Shown here piece by piece: positions 52,147-62,926 of a DNA stretch of 64,000 nucleotides. The number at the start of each line of letters is the position of its first letter. The first letter of the stretch is position 1. The position numbers were made by a program, and so were the translations under genes. Source of the stretch: Chrysomallon squamiferum (lineage: Eukaryota; Mollusca; Gastropoda; Neomphalida; Peltospiridae); NCBI GenBank assembly GCA_012295275.1, contig CM022665.1, positions 3,231,667-3,295,666 of the forward strand, given 5' to 3'. Under the pieces are notes generated by a model. That model was given only the letters and a program-made list of their open reading frames with translations, was not told the DNA's origin and searched no databases.

Positions 52147-55100
52147 TATTATGTATTGTGAATACTATTTTGAAATGAGGAACACAAATGATTTACTTGA
52201 TTTTTTTTAACCTTGATTTTTGCCAGATCAGCATTAGGATGCAGATGGATTACTGGCTTGCTTTGTGAATTTGTTTTAATATAAATTGTAAATATTTTTA
52301 CTGAATGTTTTTAATGAAATTCATTTAAAAAAAAAACTTTTTTTGCTTTTAAAGGATTTGAAAGACTACATGCGACAAGCTGGTGAAGTTACATATGCTG
52401 ATGCTCATAAGAAGCACAGGAATGAAGGGTTTGTCAATAGTTTAAATTCAGTACATTTATTTTTCAGTAATTGAAGTAATTGGAAACTTATGAACACTTC
52501 AAGCATTAAAATAAAGATTATCATTTAAGACATCTAATGAATTCATGATCAATACAAGTATTGCCACAAACAGAATATATAATTGTTCTCCATAAACTTG
52601 AAAACAGGTTTAATGGTAACATCTTTCAGGACATAAAACTGAAGAATCATTCCCTGTTTGTTCTGAACACCGTTTTGACTTGGGGAAATTATATAGTTTG
52701 TTGTGTGTTAAATTTTTCACCATTTTTCTTAGTATGTTTTCCTTGAAGTATTTTATTTTGGATTTAACTAGTGTCCCATTCAAACTTAGCTGCATTAATT
52801 TTGATAATGTATAGTTTTTAAAAGAACAGTGGTCTGTTTAATTTTAATATAATAGTTTTAATGTATTTCTCTGGTATATGTGATTACAAAAAAAAAGACC
52901 AGAAAGGAAGATGAACAATTAAATGTTTGCCATCAGTTCACACGGAGCTCTTCAAAACTTCTACAAAAACTTCCTCTTTCACTTACCTAGGAAGTTTAAA
53001 ACATTTTTATTTATATACACCTACAGATGATTCTAATTTTCTTGTAAACCTCCTCCTTCCCGATTGGTAACTTAGTGTTTTTTTTTTTTTTTTTTTTTAA
53101 TAGTTTCACAAACTGTTCATGATTAGTTTATCATATATTTTCAACACAAGCATAAATCACTTATAAACCTGTGGTGTGGTGATGAGTAACATCTTTCGGG
53201 ACTGACAGATCTTGAAGAATTTTTCCCAACGTGTTCTGAGCACCACATAAATATTAAGATTTTACAGTTAATAAAATTATGCTGATCTGTTGTTTTTATA
53301 TATATATATAGATGTGTGTAATTTTAGCTTTTGGAAAATCTACATGTTTTTTATTTTGTTTTTTAGAAAATAGTTGCTAGTGTAAAATACTAATCAGTTG
53401 TAAAACTATATATTCAGTAGGAAAACGTAGGTGAATGAAATATTTTGATTTAATGTTGGTAAGTAGTGGTCATGTAGATGAAATAAGAAGTATATATTTT
53501 CAGTTTATAACGGAAAAATGGGGAAAAAGCATAAATACATTGGAAATATTTTTCATTAAAAAATTTCATTCATCATGGAGTAATTTTGGTCTAGTATATG
53601 TATTAATGATTAATTGTAATAAAAGTAAGTGGTGTGGTGATTTTAACATCTTTTGAAACTTTAACTAATTGAAAAAAATTTTCCCAACATTTAAAATGCC
53701 AGTTTAAATTAAAGTTACTGGACTTTACAGAATTTGTGAATGGAGCATAAATACATTGGTACGTTTTCATTAAAAATTTCATTCATCATGGAGTAATTTC
53801 AGTCTAGTATATGTATTAATGATTAATTGTATATAAAATGGAGTGGTGTGGTGATGAGTAACATCTTTTGAAACTGACAACTCTTGAAAAACATTTCCCA
53901 ACATTTAGTGAATGCCAGTTTAATATTAAAGTTACTGGACTTTACAGAATTTGTGAATGGAGAATTAGTCAAATCTGGTTCTGTATGCATATTATTTGCT
54001 TTAACAGCTGTTTTATTTGTTTTCTCCATCTTTGATTTCTTTATTTTCTTTTTTTTTAAAGTAGACATTAACTGTTAAACTTTTAATCCATGTGTCCTCA
54101 GGGCATATAAAACATTACACTTCAGTAGGAAAATGTACTTCAGATCATTCACTTCTTGTCAGTAAGCACAAGAGAAAACCTGTTTATAAGAGTATAAAAC
54201 AAAATGGTGTGGTGATGAGTAACATCTTTCGGGACTGACAGATCTTGAAGAATTTTTCCCAACGTGTTCTGAGCACCACATAAATACTAAGATTTTGCAG
54301 TTAATAAAATAATGCTGATCTGTTGTTTTTATATATAGACCTGTGTCATTTTAGCTACTGAAAATCTTAATATTTGTAAAGTTTGTAATACATTGTTTTA
54401 TTAATGACTGATTTTATATTCAGGACTGTAAATTATTTATTTATGTGAAATAAACAATATTTGAAAGTACTGTAATTATTTACCAAATTCTTAAAAAGTT
54501 TTTTGAATTTACATGTAAAATCTGTTGCAAATTATGTAATCTGTGTAAAATGTTTATTTACCTATTTATTTTACAGGGAACATTGTGCTTTATTGACTTA
54601 TTCAAAGTAATTTATTTTAGACATAATGCAGTTGATCACCAGTTTTCAATATAAATACCATTCACTTGTGTTGATATTTTCTTAGGTTTGATGTTATTTC
54701 ATAATGGACAAGATTGATAGTATCATTTATGATATAAACACGTAGATGTGTAAACTTGATTAATTCCACAAAGTTGTTACAGTATCCAATATAAACATGA
54801 AAAAAACAATGGTGTGGTGATGAAACTGACATTGAAGAATTTTCCCAACGTGTTCTGAGCGCCACAAAAAATTAACAAATTTTATGGGACCTGAAATTGC
54901 AGACAAATAATTTTATTTACCTGTTTTTGGAAAAATTATATTTCATACTATTTTATTAAATTTAACTGATATTTAAATTTAACTTTTTATTTTATTTTAT
55001 TTTATTTTATTTTTTTTTTGAAAATAGTTGTTAGTGTAAAATACTGTTGTTAAATTTCTGATTAGTTGTAAAACTATATATTCTGTAGGAAAATACAGGT

Positions 55101-55365
55101 GAATGAAGTATTTTGGTTTAATTTTGGTAAGTAGTGGTCATAAAAATGAAATAAATGCGAATTTTCTGCTTATTTTATTATGGGAAAAACAAGAGTTAAC
55201 ATAAATAATGATAAGTTTTCATAAGAACTAAGCATTAAAATTGTTTTCATTCATTGTTTGAGTAATTTCAGTCTATTACATCTATTAATGATTGATTAGT
55301 TTAAAACAAATATTAAAGCTACTGGACTTTATGGAATTTGTAAATAGAGAATTAATCATATCTGG

Positions 55366-55403
<38 letters not shown>

Positions 55404-58400
55404 TGCTTTAACAGCGGTTTTATGTTTTGGGAGTTTTCTCCACTTTCTTCACATTATTATTTTTTTTTTTTTTTAAGTAGACATTAACTTAAACTTTTAA
55501 TCCATGTGTCCTCAGGGCATATAAAACATTACACTTCAGTAGGAAAATGTACTTCAGATCATTCACTTCTTGTCAGTAAGCACAAGAGAAAACCTGTTTA
55601 TAAGAGTATAAAACAAAATGGTGTGGTGATGAGTAACATCTTTCGGGACTGACAGATCTTGAAGAATTTTTCCCAACGTGTTCTGAGCACCAATTAAATA
55701 CTAAGATTTTGCAGTTAATAAAATTATGCTGATCTGTTGTTTTTGTATATGGATGTGTGTAATTTTAGCTACTGAAAATCTTAATATTTGTAAAGTTTCT
55801 AATACTGATTTTATATTCAGGTCTGTAAATTATTGCTGCTTCAGTGCCCAATGGGAAATACATAAAATATTTGAAAGTACTGTAGTTATTAATCAGATTT
55901 ATTTAAAAAAATAAAAAAATAAAAAACAAAATTTATCTGTAATATGTCACAAATTATGTAAACTATATAAAATGTTTATTTATCAATTTAATTTACAGGG
56001 AATACATTTACCTTAAAATTCCTTCTGCTTTATTGACACTGTTATTCAAAGTAATTTGTTTTAGACAATGCAGTTGATCGCCAGTTTTCAATATAAATAC
56101 CATTCACTTGTGTTGATATTTTCTTAGGTTTGATGTTATTTCATAATGGACAAGATTTTGTATCATTTATGATATAAACACCTAGACGTGTAAACTTGAT
56201 TAATTCCACAAAGTTGTTACAGTATCCAATATAAACATGAAATTAAACAATGGTGTGGTGATGAGTAACATCTTTCGGAACTGACATATCTTGAAGAACC
56301 TTTCCCAACGTGTTCTGAGCACCACGAAAAATTAACAAATTTTATGGGACCTGAAATTGCAGACAAATAATTTTATTTACCTGTTTTTGGAAAAAATATA
56401 TTTCATACTATTAGCTGTGATATTTATTTATTCGTTTTTATTGTTTTTTAGAAAATGGTTGCTACTATAAAATACTGTCAAATTCTTAATCAGTTGTAAA
56501 ACTATATATTCGGTAGGAAAATGTTGGTGAATGAAATATTTCAGTTTAATGTTAGTAGTGGTCATAAAAATGAGGGGAAAAAATGGTGTGATGAGTACAT
56601 CTTTCTATCATTATTATTTTTTTTATTTTTCTTATTTTTTTTAAGTAGACATTAATTGTTAAACTTTTAATCCATGTGTCCTGCAGGCATATAAAACATT
56701 ACACTTCAGTAGGAAAATGTACTTCAGATCATTCATTTTTTGTCAGTACACAAGAGAAAACAAAACTTGTTTATAAGAGTATAAAACAAAATGGTGTGGT
56801 GATGAGTAACATCTTTCGGGACTGACATATCTTGAAGAATTTTTCCCAACGTGTTCTGAGCACCACGAATAATTTTATTTACCTGTTTTTGGAAAAATAT
56901 TTTATTTCATACTATTTTATTGAACTTAGCTGTGATATTTATTTATATGTTTTTATTGTTTTTTAGAAATTAGTTGCTGCTGTAAAATACTGTTAAATTC
57001 TTAATCAGATGTAAAACGTTATATTCAGTAGGAAAATGTTGGTGAATGATATATTTCAGTTCAATGTAAGTAGTGGTCATAAAAATGAGGGAAAAAATGG
57101 TGTGGTGATGAGTACATCTTTCTCTCATTATTATTCTTTTTTTCTTTTCTTTTTTTTAGTAGATATTAACTGTTAAACTTTTAATCCATGTCCCTCAGGG
57201 CATATAAAACATTACACTTCAGTAGGAAAATGTACTTCAGATCATTTATTTCTTGTCAGTAAGCACAAGAGAAAACCTGTTTATAAGAGTATAAAACAAA
57301 ATGGTGTGGTGATGAGTAACATCTTTCGGGACTGACAGATCTTGAAGAACTTTTCCCAACGTGTTCTGAGCACCACATAAATATTAAGATTTTACAGTTA
57401 ATAAAATTATGCTGATCTGTTGTTTTTATATATAGACCTGTGTAATTTTAGCTACTGAAAATCTTAATATTTGTAAAGTTTTTAATACATGGTGGTGGCT
57501 TAATGACTGATTTTATATTCAGGACTGTAAATTATTGATTCTGCAGTGCTCAAAGTGAAATAAACAAAATATTTGAAAGTACTGTAGTTATTTACCAAAT
57601 TTTAAAAAAGAGTTCTGAATTTATATGTAAAATCTGTTGCAAATTATGTAATCTGTGTAAAATGTTTATTTACCTATTTATTTTACAGGGAACAAATTTT
57701 CTTTATTGACTTATTCAAAATAATTTATTTTAGACATAATGCAGTTGATCACCAGTTTTCAATATAAATACCATTCACTTGTGTTGATATTTTCTTGGGT
57801 TAGATGTTATTTCATAATGGACAAAATTTAGTATCATTTATGATATAAACACCTAGATGTATAAACTTGATTAATTTGACAAAGTTGTTACAGTATCCAA
57901 TATAAACATGAAATTAAACAATGGTGTGGTGATGAGTAACATCTTTCGGGACTGACAGATCTTGAAGAACTTTTCCCAATGTGTTCTGAGCACCATTTAA
58001 AGAAATATACATTAGCCAAAAACCCATGTGATGATTATTTATTCCATAGCCATGGAAACTAAGGCTATCCTGCTTTTATACTAAAGTTGTTTCTTAAAAT
58101 AATAAAGATTCTATGACTCCTTAAATAAATATTAATACTGCAGCAGTTTGCTACAGTAATTAATTTTTTATTTTTTTTTATCAGTAATGTTTTGATACTA
58201 AATTAATTTATGAAATTCGGTGTTCTTATGGTAAAGTTTTATATTTTGGAATTTCAGAGTAGTTGAATTTGCCACGTACACTGACATGAAGAATGCTTAT
58301 GAAAAATTGGATGGCACTGAGATAAATGGAAGGAAAATCAAATTAATTGAAGATAGACCAAAAAAAAGGTATTGCTTTATTTCTGCTGCCTTTTAAATGT

Positions 58401-58947
58401 CTTGAAGAATGTCAGCGACTGCTTTGTTTAATGGATAATACTGTCTATTTTAGGGTGACAGGAGGGAGATTTTGTTGATATAATCTTCTAGTTTTTTTTT
58501 TTTTTCCCGGGGGTGTTTGCTTTTTTCAGATATGAAGCTATAAGTATTTTACTATTTTATATCATATCTGAACTTTATGGTTTGAAATTATTTTATTCTG
58601 TTAATTATTGGTGTTACAATTTTTCATTTATTATTTGCAGCCGATCGTATTCTCGCAGTCGGAGCCGTAGTTTGTCGCGTTCTCGAAGATCTAGATCCAG
58701 AAGTCAGTCCAGAAGTCGAAGCAGGAGCAGTCGCAGCCGCAGTCGCAGTAGAAGCCGAAGTCTGTCCAGAGATAAGAAAGAGGCAAAGGATCGGTCAAAA
58801 AGCAAATCGCCGGCCAACCAAAACTCAAAGTCCAGGTCCAGATCACGATCCAGATCCAGATCCTACTCCCGTTCCAAGTCACACTCACCAGAAAAAGAAG
58901 CCATTGCGAATGGTGAAGATGGTCAAGAAAATGAGAAAGATGACTGA
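47868..58947 (+). CDS. SRSF6: SR splicing factor, SRSF4/5/6 (B52) type, 7 coding exons
   Basis: A nuclear pre-mRNA splicing regulator that binds exonic enhancers. Coding exons: 47868-47990, 48449-48519, 49430-49537, 49771-49840, 52355-52428, 58258-58368, 58641-58947 (TGA). Together they are 864 nt, 287 aa plus stop, with phases agreeing at all joins. RRM1 spans residues 4-73 with RNP2 VYIGRL (5-10) and RNP1 KNGYGFVEF (35-43), ending [21 protein letters not shown] Gly/Arg linker ([10 protein letters not shown]) follows. The second, atypical RRM carries the SR-signature SWQDLKD (122-128), cut by a 2.5 kb intron after Gln124, then [20 protein letters not shown]. Residues 186 to about 260 are an RS domain; the tail [10 protein letters not shown] is acidic. 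The start follows the acceptor by 4 nt. It is shorter than human SRSF6 (344 aa). SRSF4, 5 and 6 cannot be told apart here; one invertebrate gene often covers all three. Confidence 0.93.
50518..50577. repeat. 30-bp tandem duplication
   Basis: Two 30-bp units (50518-50547 and 50548-50577), each starting GAGGCATG and ending CCTGAACCA plus two bases, with five differences. They lie in a GC-richer island that looks inserted in this AT-rich intron. Confidence 0.9.
50969..51405. mobile_element. Possible MITE with short terminal inverted repeats
   Basis: The left end GGTTGTTCCAGAAGA (50969-50983) and the right end TCTTCTGGAATAGCC (51391-51405) are inverted copies with two mismatches over 15 nt, about 440 bp apart. 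The interior is AT-rich and non-coding. No clear target-site duplication can be assigned because poly-A runs border both ends. Confidence 0.35.
52607..52671 (+). pseudogene. snoRNA copy 1, diverged
   Basis: The most upstream and most diverged relative. It keeps GGTAACATCTTTCAGGAC, ACTGAAGAAT and TTCTGAACACC, but the C box is lost (TTAATGG instead of GTGATGA). Probably a decayed copy. Confidence 0.55.
53172..53245 (+). ncRNA. Box C/D snoRNA copy 2, intact
   Basis: A 74-nt element. The terminal stem pairs TGGTGT (53172-53177) with GCACCA at the end. C box GTGATGA 53179-53185; guide CATCTTTCGGG 53190-53200; D' box CTGA 53202-53205; C'-like TGAAGA 53213-53218; D box CTGA 53236-53239. By the D+5 rule, C53197 would pair with the first G of 28S rRNA CCCGAAAGATG and direct its 2'-O-methylation. 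The rRNA match is from memory of the conserved 28S sequence. Yeast snR39b guides a G in the same stretch (recalled, not checked). Processing would be from the host intron. Confidence 0.8.
53630..53701 (+). pseudogene. snoRNA copy 3, degenerate
   Basis: It starts TGGTGTGGTGA like intact copies, but the C box is damaged (GTGATTT), the D' box reads TTTAACT, and the end has lost the D box (ACATTTAAAATGCC). Confidence 0.6.
53844..53917 (+). pseudogene. snoRNA copy 4, degenerate guide and D box
   Basis: Stem start, C box GTGATGA and D' box CTGA are kept, but the guide reads CATCTTTTGAAA and the D box region is ACATTTAGTGAATGCCA. It shares flanking sequence with copy 3 (ATTCATCATGGAGTAATTT and GTATTAATGATTAATTGTA occur before both). 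Confidence 0.6.
54205..54278 (+). ncRNA. Box C/D snoRNA copy 5, intact
   Basis: Identical to copy 2 over all 74 nt, including stem, C, D', C' and D boxes and the 28S-complementary guide. Context A. Confidence 0.8.
54810..54864 (+). pseudogene. snoRNA copy 6, guide deleted
   Basis: C box, D' CTGA and D box CTGA remain, but about 19 nt are missing, including the whole D' guide (GATGA is followed directly by AACTGACATTGAAG). The end reads GCGCCA. Context B. It cannot target the 28S site. Confidence 0.7.
55370..55399. repeat. (TA)n microsatellite
   Basis: TA run of about 30 nt inside the snoRNA-bearing intron. Confidence 0.9.
55619..55692 (+). ncRNA. Box C/D snoRNA copy 7, intact
   Basis: Matches copy 2 over 74 nt with all boxes and the same guide. 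Context A, 1414 nt after copy 5. Confidence 0.8.
56251..56324 (+). ncRNA. Box C/D snoRNA copy 8, variant guide
   Basis: All boxes are intact and the stem closes. The guide reads CATCTTTCGGA before A-CTGA, one base different next to the D' box, and the spacer before C' is CATATC. Context B, 1441 nt after copy 6. Confidence 0.75.
56584..56608 (+). pseudogene. snoRNA copy 9, 5' fragment
   Basis: Only the first 25 nt survive (TGGTGTGATGAGTACATCTT then TCTAT), after which the sequence changes to T-rich DNA. Confidence 0.6.
56792..56865 (+). ncRNA. Box C/D snoRNA copy 10, intact
   Basis: All boxes, stem and the 11-nt 28S guide are intact; one difference from copy 2 between D' and C' (CATATC). Context A upstream; downstream it joins context-B-like sequence (ATTTTATTTACCTGTTTTTGG), as after copy 8, suggesting recombination between blocks. 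Confidence 0.8.
57098..57123 (+). pseudogene. snoRNA copy 11, 5' fragment
   Basis: A truncated start (TGGTGTGGTGATGAGTACAT then CTTTCT) with the same break point and the same upstream flank (GTCATAAAAATGAGG) as copy 9, so the two fragments duplicated together. Confidence 0.6.
57302..57375 (+). ncRNA. Box C/D snoRNA copy 12, intact
   Basis: Identical to copy 2 except C for T in the run after the C' box (GAAGAACTTTTCCC). All boxes, stem and guide intact. Context A. Confidence 0.8.
57922..57995 (+). ncRNA. Box C/D snoRNA copy 13, intact
   Basis: All boxes, stem and guide intact; two differences from copy 2 in the C'-D interval (CTTTTCCCAATGTG). Context B. It ends 262 nt before the intron's 3' splice site, the closest of the array. 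Confidence 0.8.
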
Positions 58948-60444
58948 GTGCAAGTTTATTCCAAGAACTGAATGAAAGTGTGTAGATGTGAAGAAGAAAA
59001 TAATAATTAGACTTGCTTCTTGATTAAGAGCATCTGTATTCCAGAAATAACAAAAAAAAAAATGAAATTTCACGAGAGCTGTACAGAAATTCTGCTTTTT
59101 TGAACACGAGAAGTGTTCTCATTTTAATCAAGTGTTTATATCTAACATGGTTATGGTCAGACCTGTAGTAGTTTTCATTGTTGTTAATTGTGCTCACACA
59201 TATATTTTGTGTATGGAAAAAGTAATTTTGCAGTCTGTTACAGCATTTTCTTTTTTTTTTCTCCTAAAAGTTCAAGTATGTATTTGTTGTTCTGTTACCA
59301 TGCTTTGTGTCATTTTGTTACTTACAACATCAATTGTATATTTCTATGAAATAATTGTTGTGACTGTTGGTTATTTTAATTTTGCCACATGAGTTACAGA
59401 ATGCCACATTTTAAAAACGAATCATTATTTTAGTATTCATCTTCACTCTAGTTTTATTTTTAGTTGATGAAACTGTTGTATCAATATTCTGTGTGTTTTG
59501 TTAGAATTAGCTTCAGTATACCCAGATACAATAGACATTTTCAAGTTCTGTGAAAAATGTTCTGAATGCTGTTGACCCTCGATCATGGATTCGCAGGGAA
59601 GCACCAGTCTGGGAAATTGCAAATGTAAAGATTAACCCAAAAAATTTATCAAAACATTAAACTTTGGTCTTCATAACTGTAATATAATAATGTAAGAACA
59701 ATATATAAATGTAAAAAAAAAAAAAGCAAATGTAATACAGTATATGTAAAGAAAACTTTAGGCTAGGTAGGTGAAGTTTGTTTGTTTTTATGGTTACAGA
59801 TGCAATTATAAAATCTATTATCACCTTGATGGAAAGTGCATTGAGACTCCAAATAACTTAGTGGTACTAGAGATAAGGTTTAAAGTGGGAAGTAAGTTAA
59901 AAATTTGTCATTCTGGATTTCCCAAAATTTGGATAAAAAGTCCAAGAAATTCAGGGTCAACAGTATTTTAATTTTTATTATGCATGTAACCTTCGCATAC
60001 ATGATGATAATCAAAGTTAGTTTTTAGTTTAATTTTGTTAAGTTTGACAGACAAGGTTACTGTAGAAAAATGATTCTGGCCTGTTGCAGTGTAAAAAATA
60101 TGGCTGGTTTAAATTTTTTTAAGTACTGTTTTCATATTTCATATTTTAAAATCTTACTGTATTCATTAGTATTGTATAGTAATAGCCTATTAAAAACAGT
60201 AATAATAAAAAGCTTTTGTATTTTATTTAAACATTGTTCTAATGTTGTTACAGCTATTCTATGGATAGCCATGATCTTTTAAAAATAATTAAAACAGATG
60301 TATATCCAATTATTTTCAATTAATTCTGCATTCAGTATTCATATATTTATTCAAAATATAATTATTGCATCTTTCCATTAGTAGAAAGTGACACGTCACA
60401 GCTTTTTATAAAATTCCAATGTTTCAAGAAGGTTTGTACAAACA

Positions 60445-60478
<34 letters not shown>

Positions 60479-61373
60479 ATCTAGTATATTTATTTTACTT
60501 GCATAAATGTACTAATAATGGTGACATCAAAATAAGCAGTGCATTTTTTTTTTGAGTTACATTAACTTGCAGACAGATAATTGATATCGAAATTGAATTG
60601 ACAACATGCAGTTAAGCAATTTCATTTCTGATTGAACATGTAATATAGCTAACTAAATTTTAATACAGTAAAGACAGCTTAATCACTTATTTTCTTCTCT
60701 TTTTTTTTTTTTTTTTTTTTTTTTGAGAAAATTTGAATTTGTTTATACTTGGTAAGTATTCAGATTTAAAAAAGTGCGAGAAAATGAAATTCAGAAGTTG
60801 GATGTAGAATACTGGGCTAACTATACGTTTTTGTAAGTGCAAATTCTCTTGTAGACAAAAATAAACTGTTACAATTTTTATATATTTGCTTCAAAAAAGA
60901 AGTAACAATTACATCTTTACTTCCATGTTCTGTAAAGATTAACATGCTTAAAATTCAGTTCATTAGTCCAGTCGTAATTTCAGTTTTCCTTGTATCCAGT
61001 TGGGATGAATTGTGATCCATTGCAATTACGTTGTCCGAACTGTAACGAGACAAAACGATATGTTAAAAGTTTTAGAAAAAGCTCTGTAAAGATAAAAATG
61101 CCAAAATTCAGTTCATTAGTGCAAAGAGATATCTATGAAGTTGTCTAAAAATATATTTGTATTCGTTATTAACATAATTATCTTGTATCGTCTGTGCACG
61201 TAAAAATCTACTTGCGATTTAAAGTTAAATGTACTCGCGATGAATTTCTTGCTTTTCTTTAATTACAAATGTTTGTTCACACACGCGCGCACATACACTC
61301 ATGATTCTGGTTCGTATTTTTGGTCAGTTACAAGTATTTAAACAAAGGAGCGTTGTAAAAGAAGGTCCCTTAC
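58948..61373. other. SR gene 3' UTR and convergent intergenic region
   Basis: The SR gene 3' UTR starts here; its end is unclear, with AATAAA or ATTAAA hexamers at several places. Two long homopolymer runs lie near 60446-60475 (A) and 60701-60724 (T). On the - strand, near 61041-60983, sequence after a good acceptor (ctcgttacag) can be read FGQRNCNGSQFIPTGYKEN then stop, but its phase does not fit the last resolved exon of the left-pointing gene. Confidence 0.5.
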
Positions 61374-62886
61374 CTAGAACTTCTGTTTGTAGACGCTTTG
61401 CGATGGCTCTTCTCAAGTTTAATTTAGGAGGTTCCTTTTCATCTGGGATGCCCTGCCAGTTTTCGTCCATCGTTGCAGCGGCTGCTTTCATGGTTCTTGG
61501 TCTGTGGAGCGTTTCCTGATTCTTCGCCAGCAGTTCCTTGCGCTCTTTACTGTTTAGAACCAACATCTTTTCTTGGAGCTGTTTTAAGAGATTGCTTCTC
61601 TGCTTCTCTTTGTCATCTCCTCCTTCCAGAATGTAGTTGCTCTGTATTATGCAAATAATGATGATAATGATGATATGACGGTAATAATAATAAATAAATC
61701 AAAACAACCACCACCACCACCACCACCCCCAAAAAAACAACAAAAAAACCCCACCCCAAAACGTTAAGAAATCATTAAATACACTAAAAATGATAGTATT
61801 ACACTGCTATAAAAAAAAAAAAAAGTTTCAATAATGCTTGGATGGACGACATTTTTGAATTCGAAAGATGATAATAGGCGTATTAATAAGGCTGACTAAT
61901 TGACTCAACAAAAGCACATCCATACATAACTGCATAAAAGTATTGCATAGAAAAAATATATTTGATTAAAAAAAGTAAAAAAGGAGAAAGAAACGGAATC
62001 GCTTATCGGAATTCCTAGATAACAAATATTGCATGTTAACAAACTCAGTAGAAATACTGTTATTATAAATGTAACACCTAAATCCTTTTTCACAAGCTAA
62101 AAGTAAAGTTTTTGTTGATAAGGAAAAGAAAAAAAAAGTCTTAACCAACCTCTTTTGTTGTAATCGCTGCTAGCCTTTTAAGGAGTTCATCTTTGTTGAC
62201 TGGGAATGGTTTTTCTTGGTTTGTGAGCAGAGGCTGTATATTTTTGGGCAGATCTGAGTCATATTTCAGCAAAAAAGAGAGCATGTCTTCTCTAAACGCC
62301 ACGTTAGTGTTCAACATCAACTGTGTAAACTGAGCTCTGTCATCCGCCGCCTGTATATACCTGTACAGCTCCTACAGTTAAAATAAATTACTATCATCAT
62401 CATCATCATCAGTATCATTTAATCAAACTGAAATCGCATTGTATATACCGACACACACACACATGTATATATTATATAATCATCATCATCATGATTATTT
62501 TGTTCTATTATTATTAATTATTATTGAAATCACAGTTTTTCCTAACAGTAAACTATTAAAACAAAAGCTAGTATTTTTTTGTCATGTGATACCTTGTTTA
62601 TTTCTTCACCTGTTAATCGTGCATTCATGTCTTTCACTGCCCCAATTATCTGTTCATCCATCAGTCCAAACTCGTCTTCATGTCCGTCCAGCAGCTTGTC
62701 TATCTGAACATAAAATAATAAATTCGATTTATAAAATACCAAACAGCTACGTACACTATAGGAAAGTTCTCATTATGCCGATTTTATGTTTATACAATCT
62801 GATCGAAATTGTACGAATTTGTAGTTGATTCATTGTCATCTCCACACTTTGTAGCATAAAGAGAAAGTGGAATAATAATAATAATG

Positions 62887-62926
<40 letters not shown>

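Larger units (their letters stand above)
49841..52354 (+). other. SR gene intron, 2.5 kb, with repeat insertions
   Basis: The intron separates SWQ from DLKD in the second RRM. It contains a less AT-rich island (about 50320-50870) holding a 30-bp tandem duplication, and a segment with inverted ends at 50969-51405. SR genes often carry a poison exon in such introns; I could not pick one out. Confidence 0.6.
52429..58257 (+). other. SR gene intron, 5.8 kb, hosting a snoRNA array
   Basis: The intron lies between HRNEG and [21 protein letters not shown]. About two thirds of it consists of diverged tandem blocks, each carrying a 74-nt box C/D snoRNA-like element. Two flanking contexts recur. Context A (before the copies at 54205, 55619, 56792 and 57302) contains GGCATATAAAACATTACAC and AAAACCTGTTTATAAGAG-like sequence. 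Context B (before 54810, 56251 and 57922) contains CCAGTTTTCAATATAAATAC and AGTATCCAATATAAACATG. Confidence 0.85.

Noticed and set aside
53435-54078. Open frames inside the SR intron on both strands
   Set aside because: They overlap duplicated non-coding blocks and snoRNA copies and do not continue in the other blocks.
52607-57995. Reading the repeated 74-nt elements as a CRISPR array or a satellite
   Set aside because: Spacing is irregular (about 200-970 nt), the genome is animal, and the conserved part carries C/D snoRNA boxes with a closing stem.
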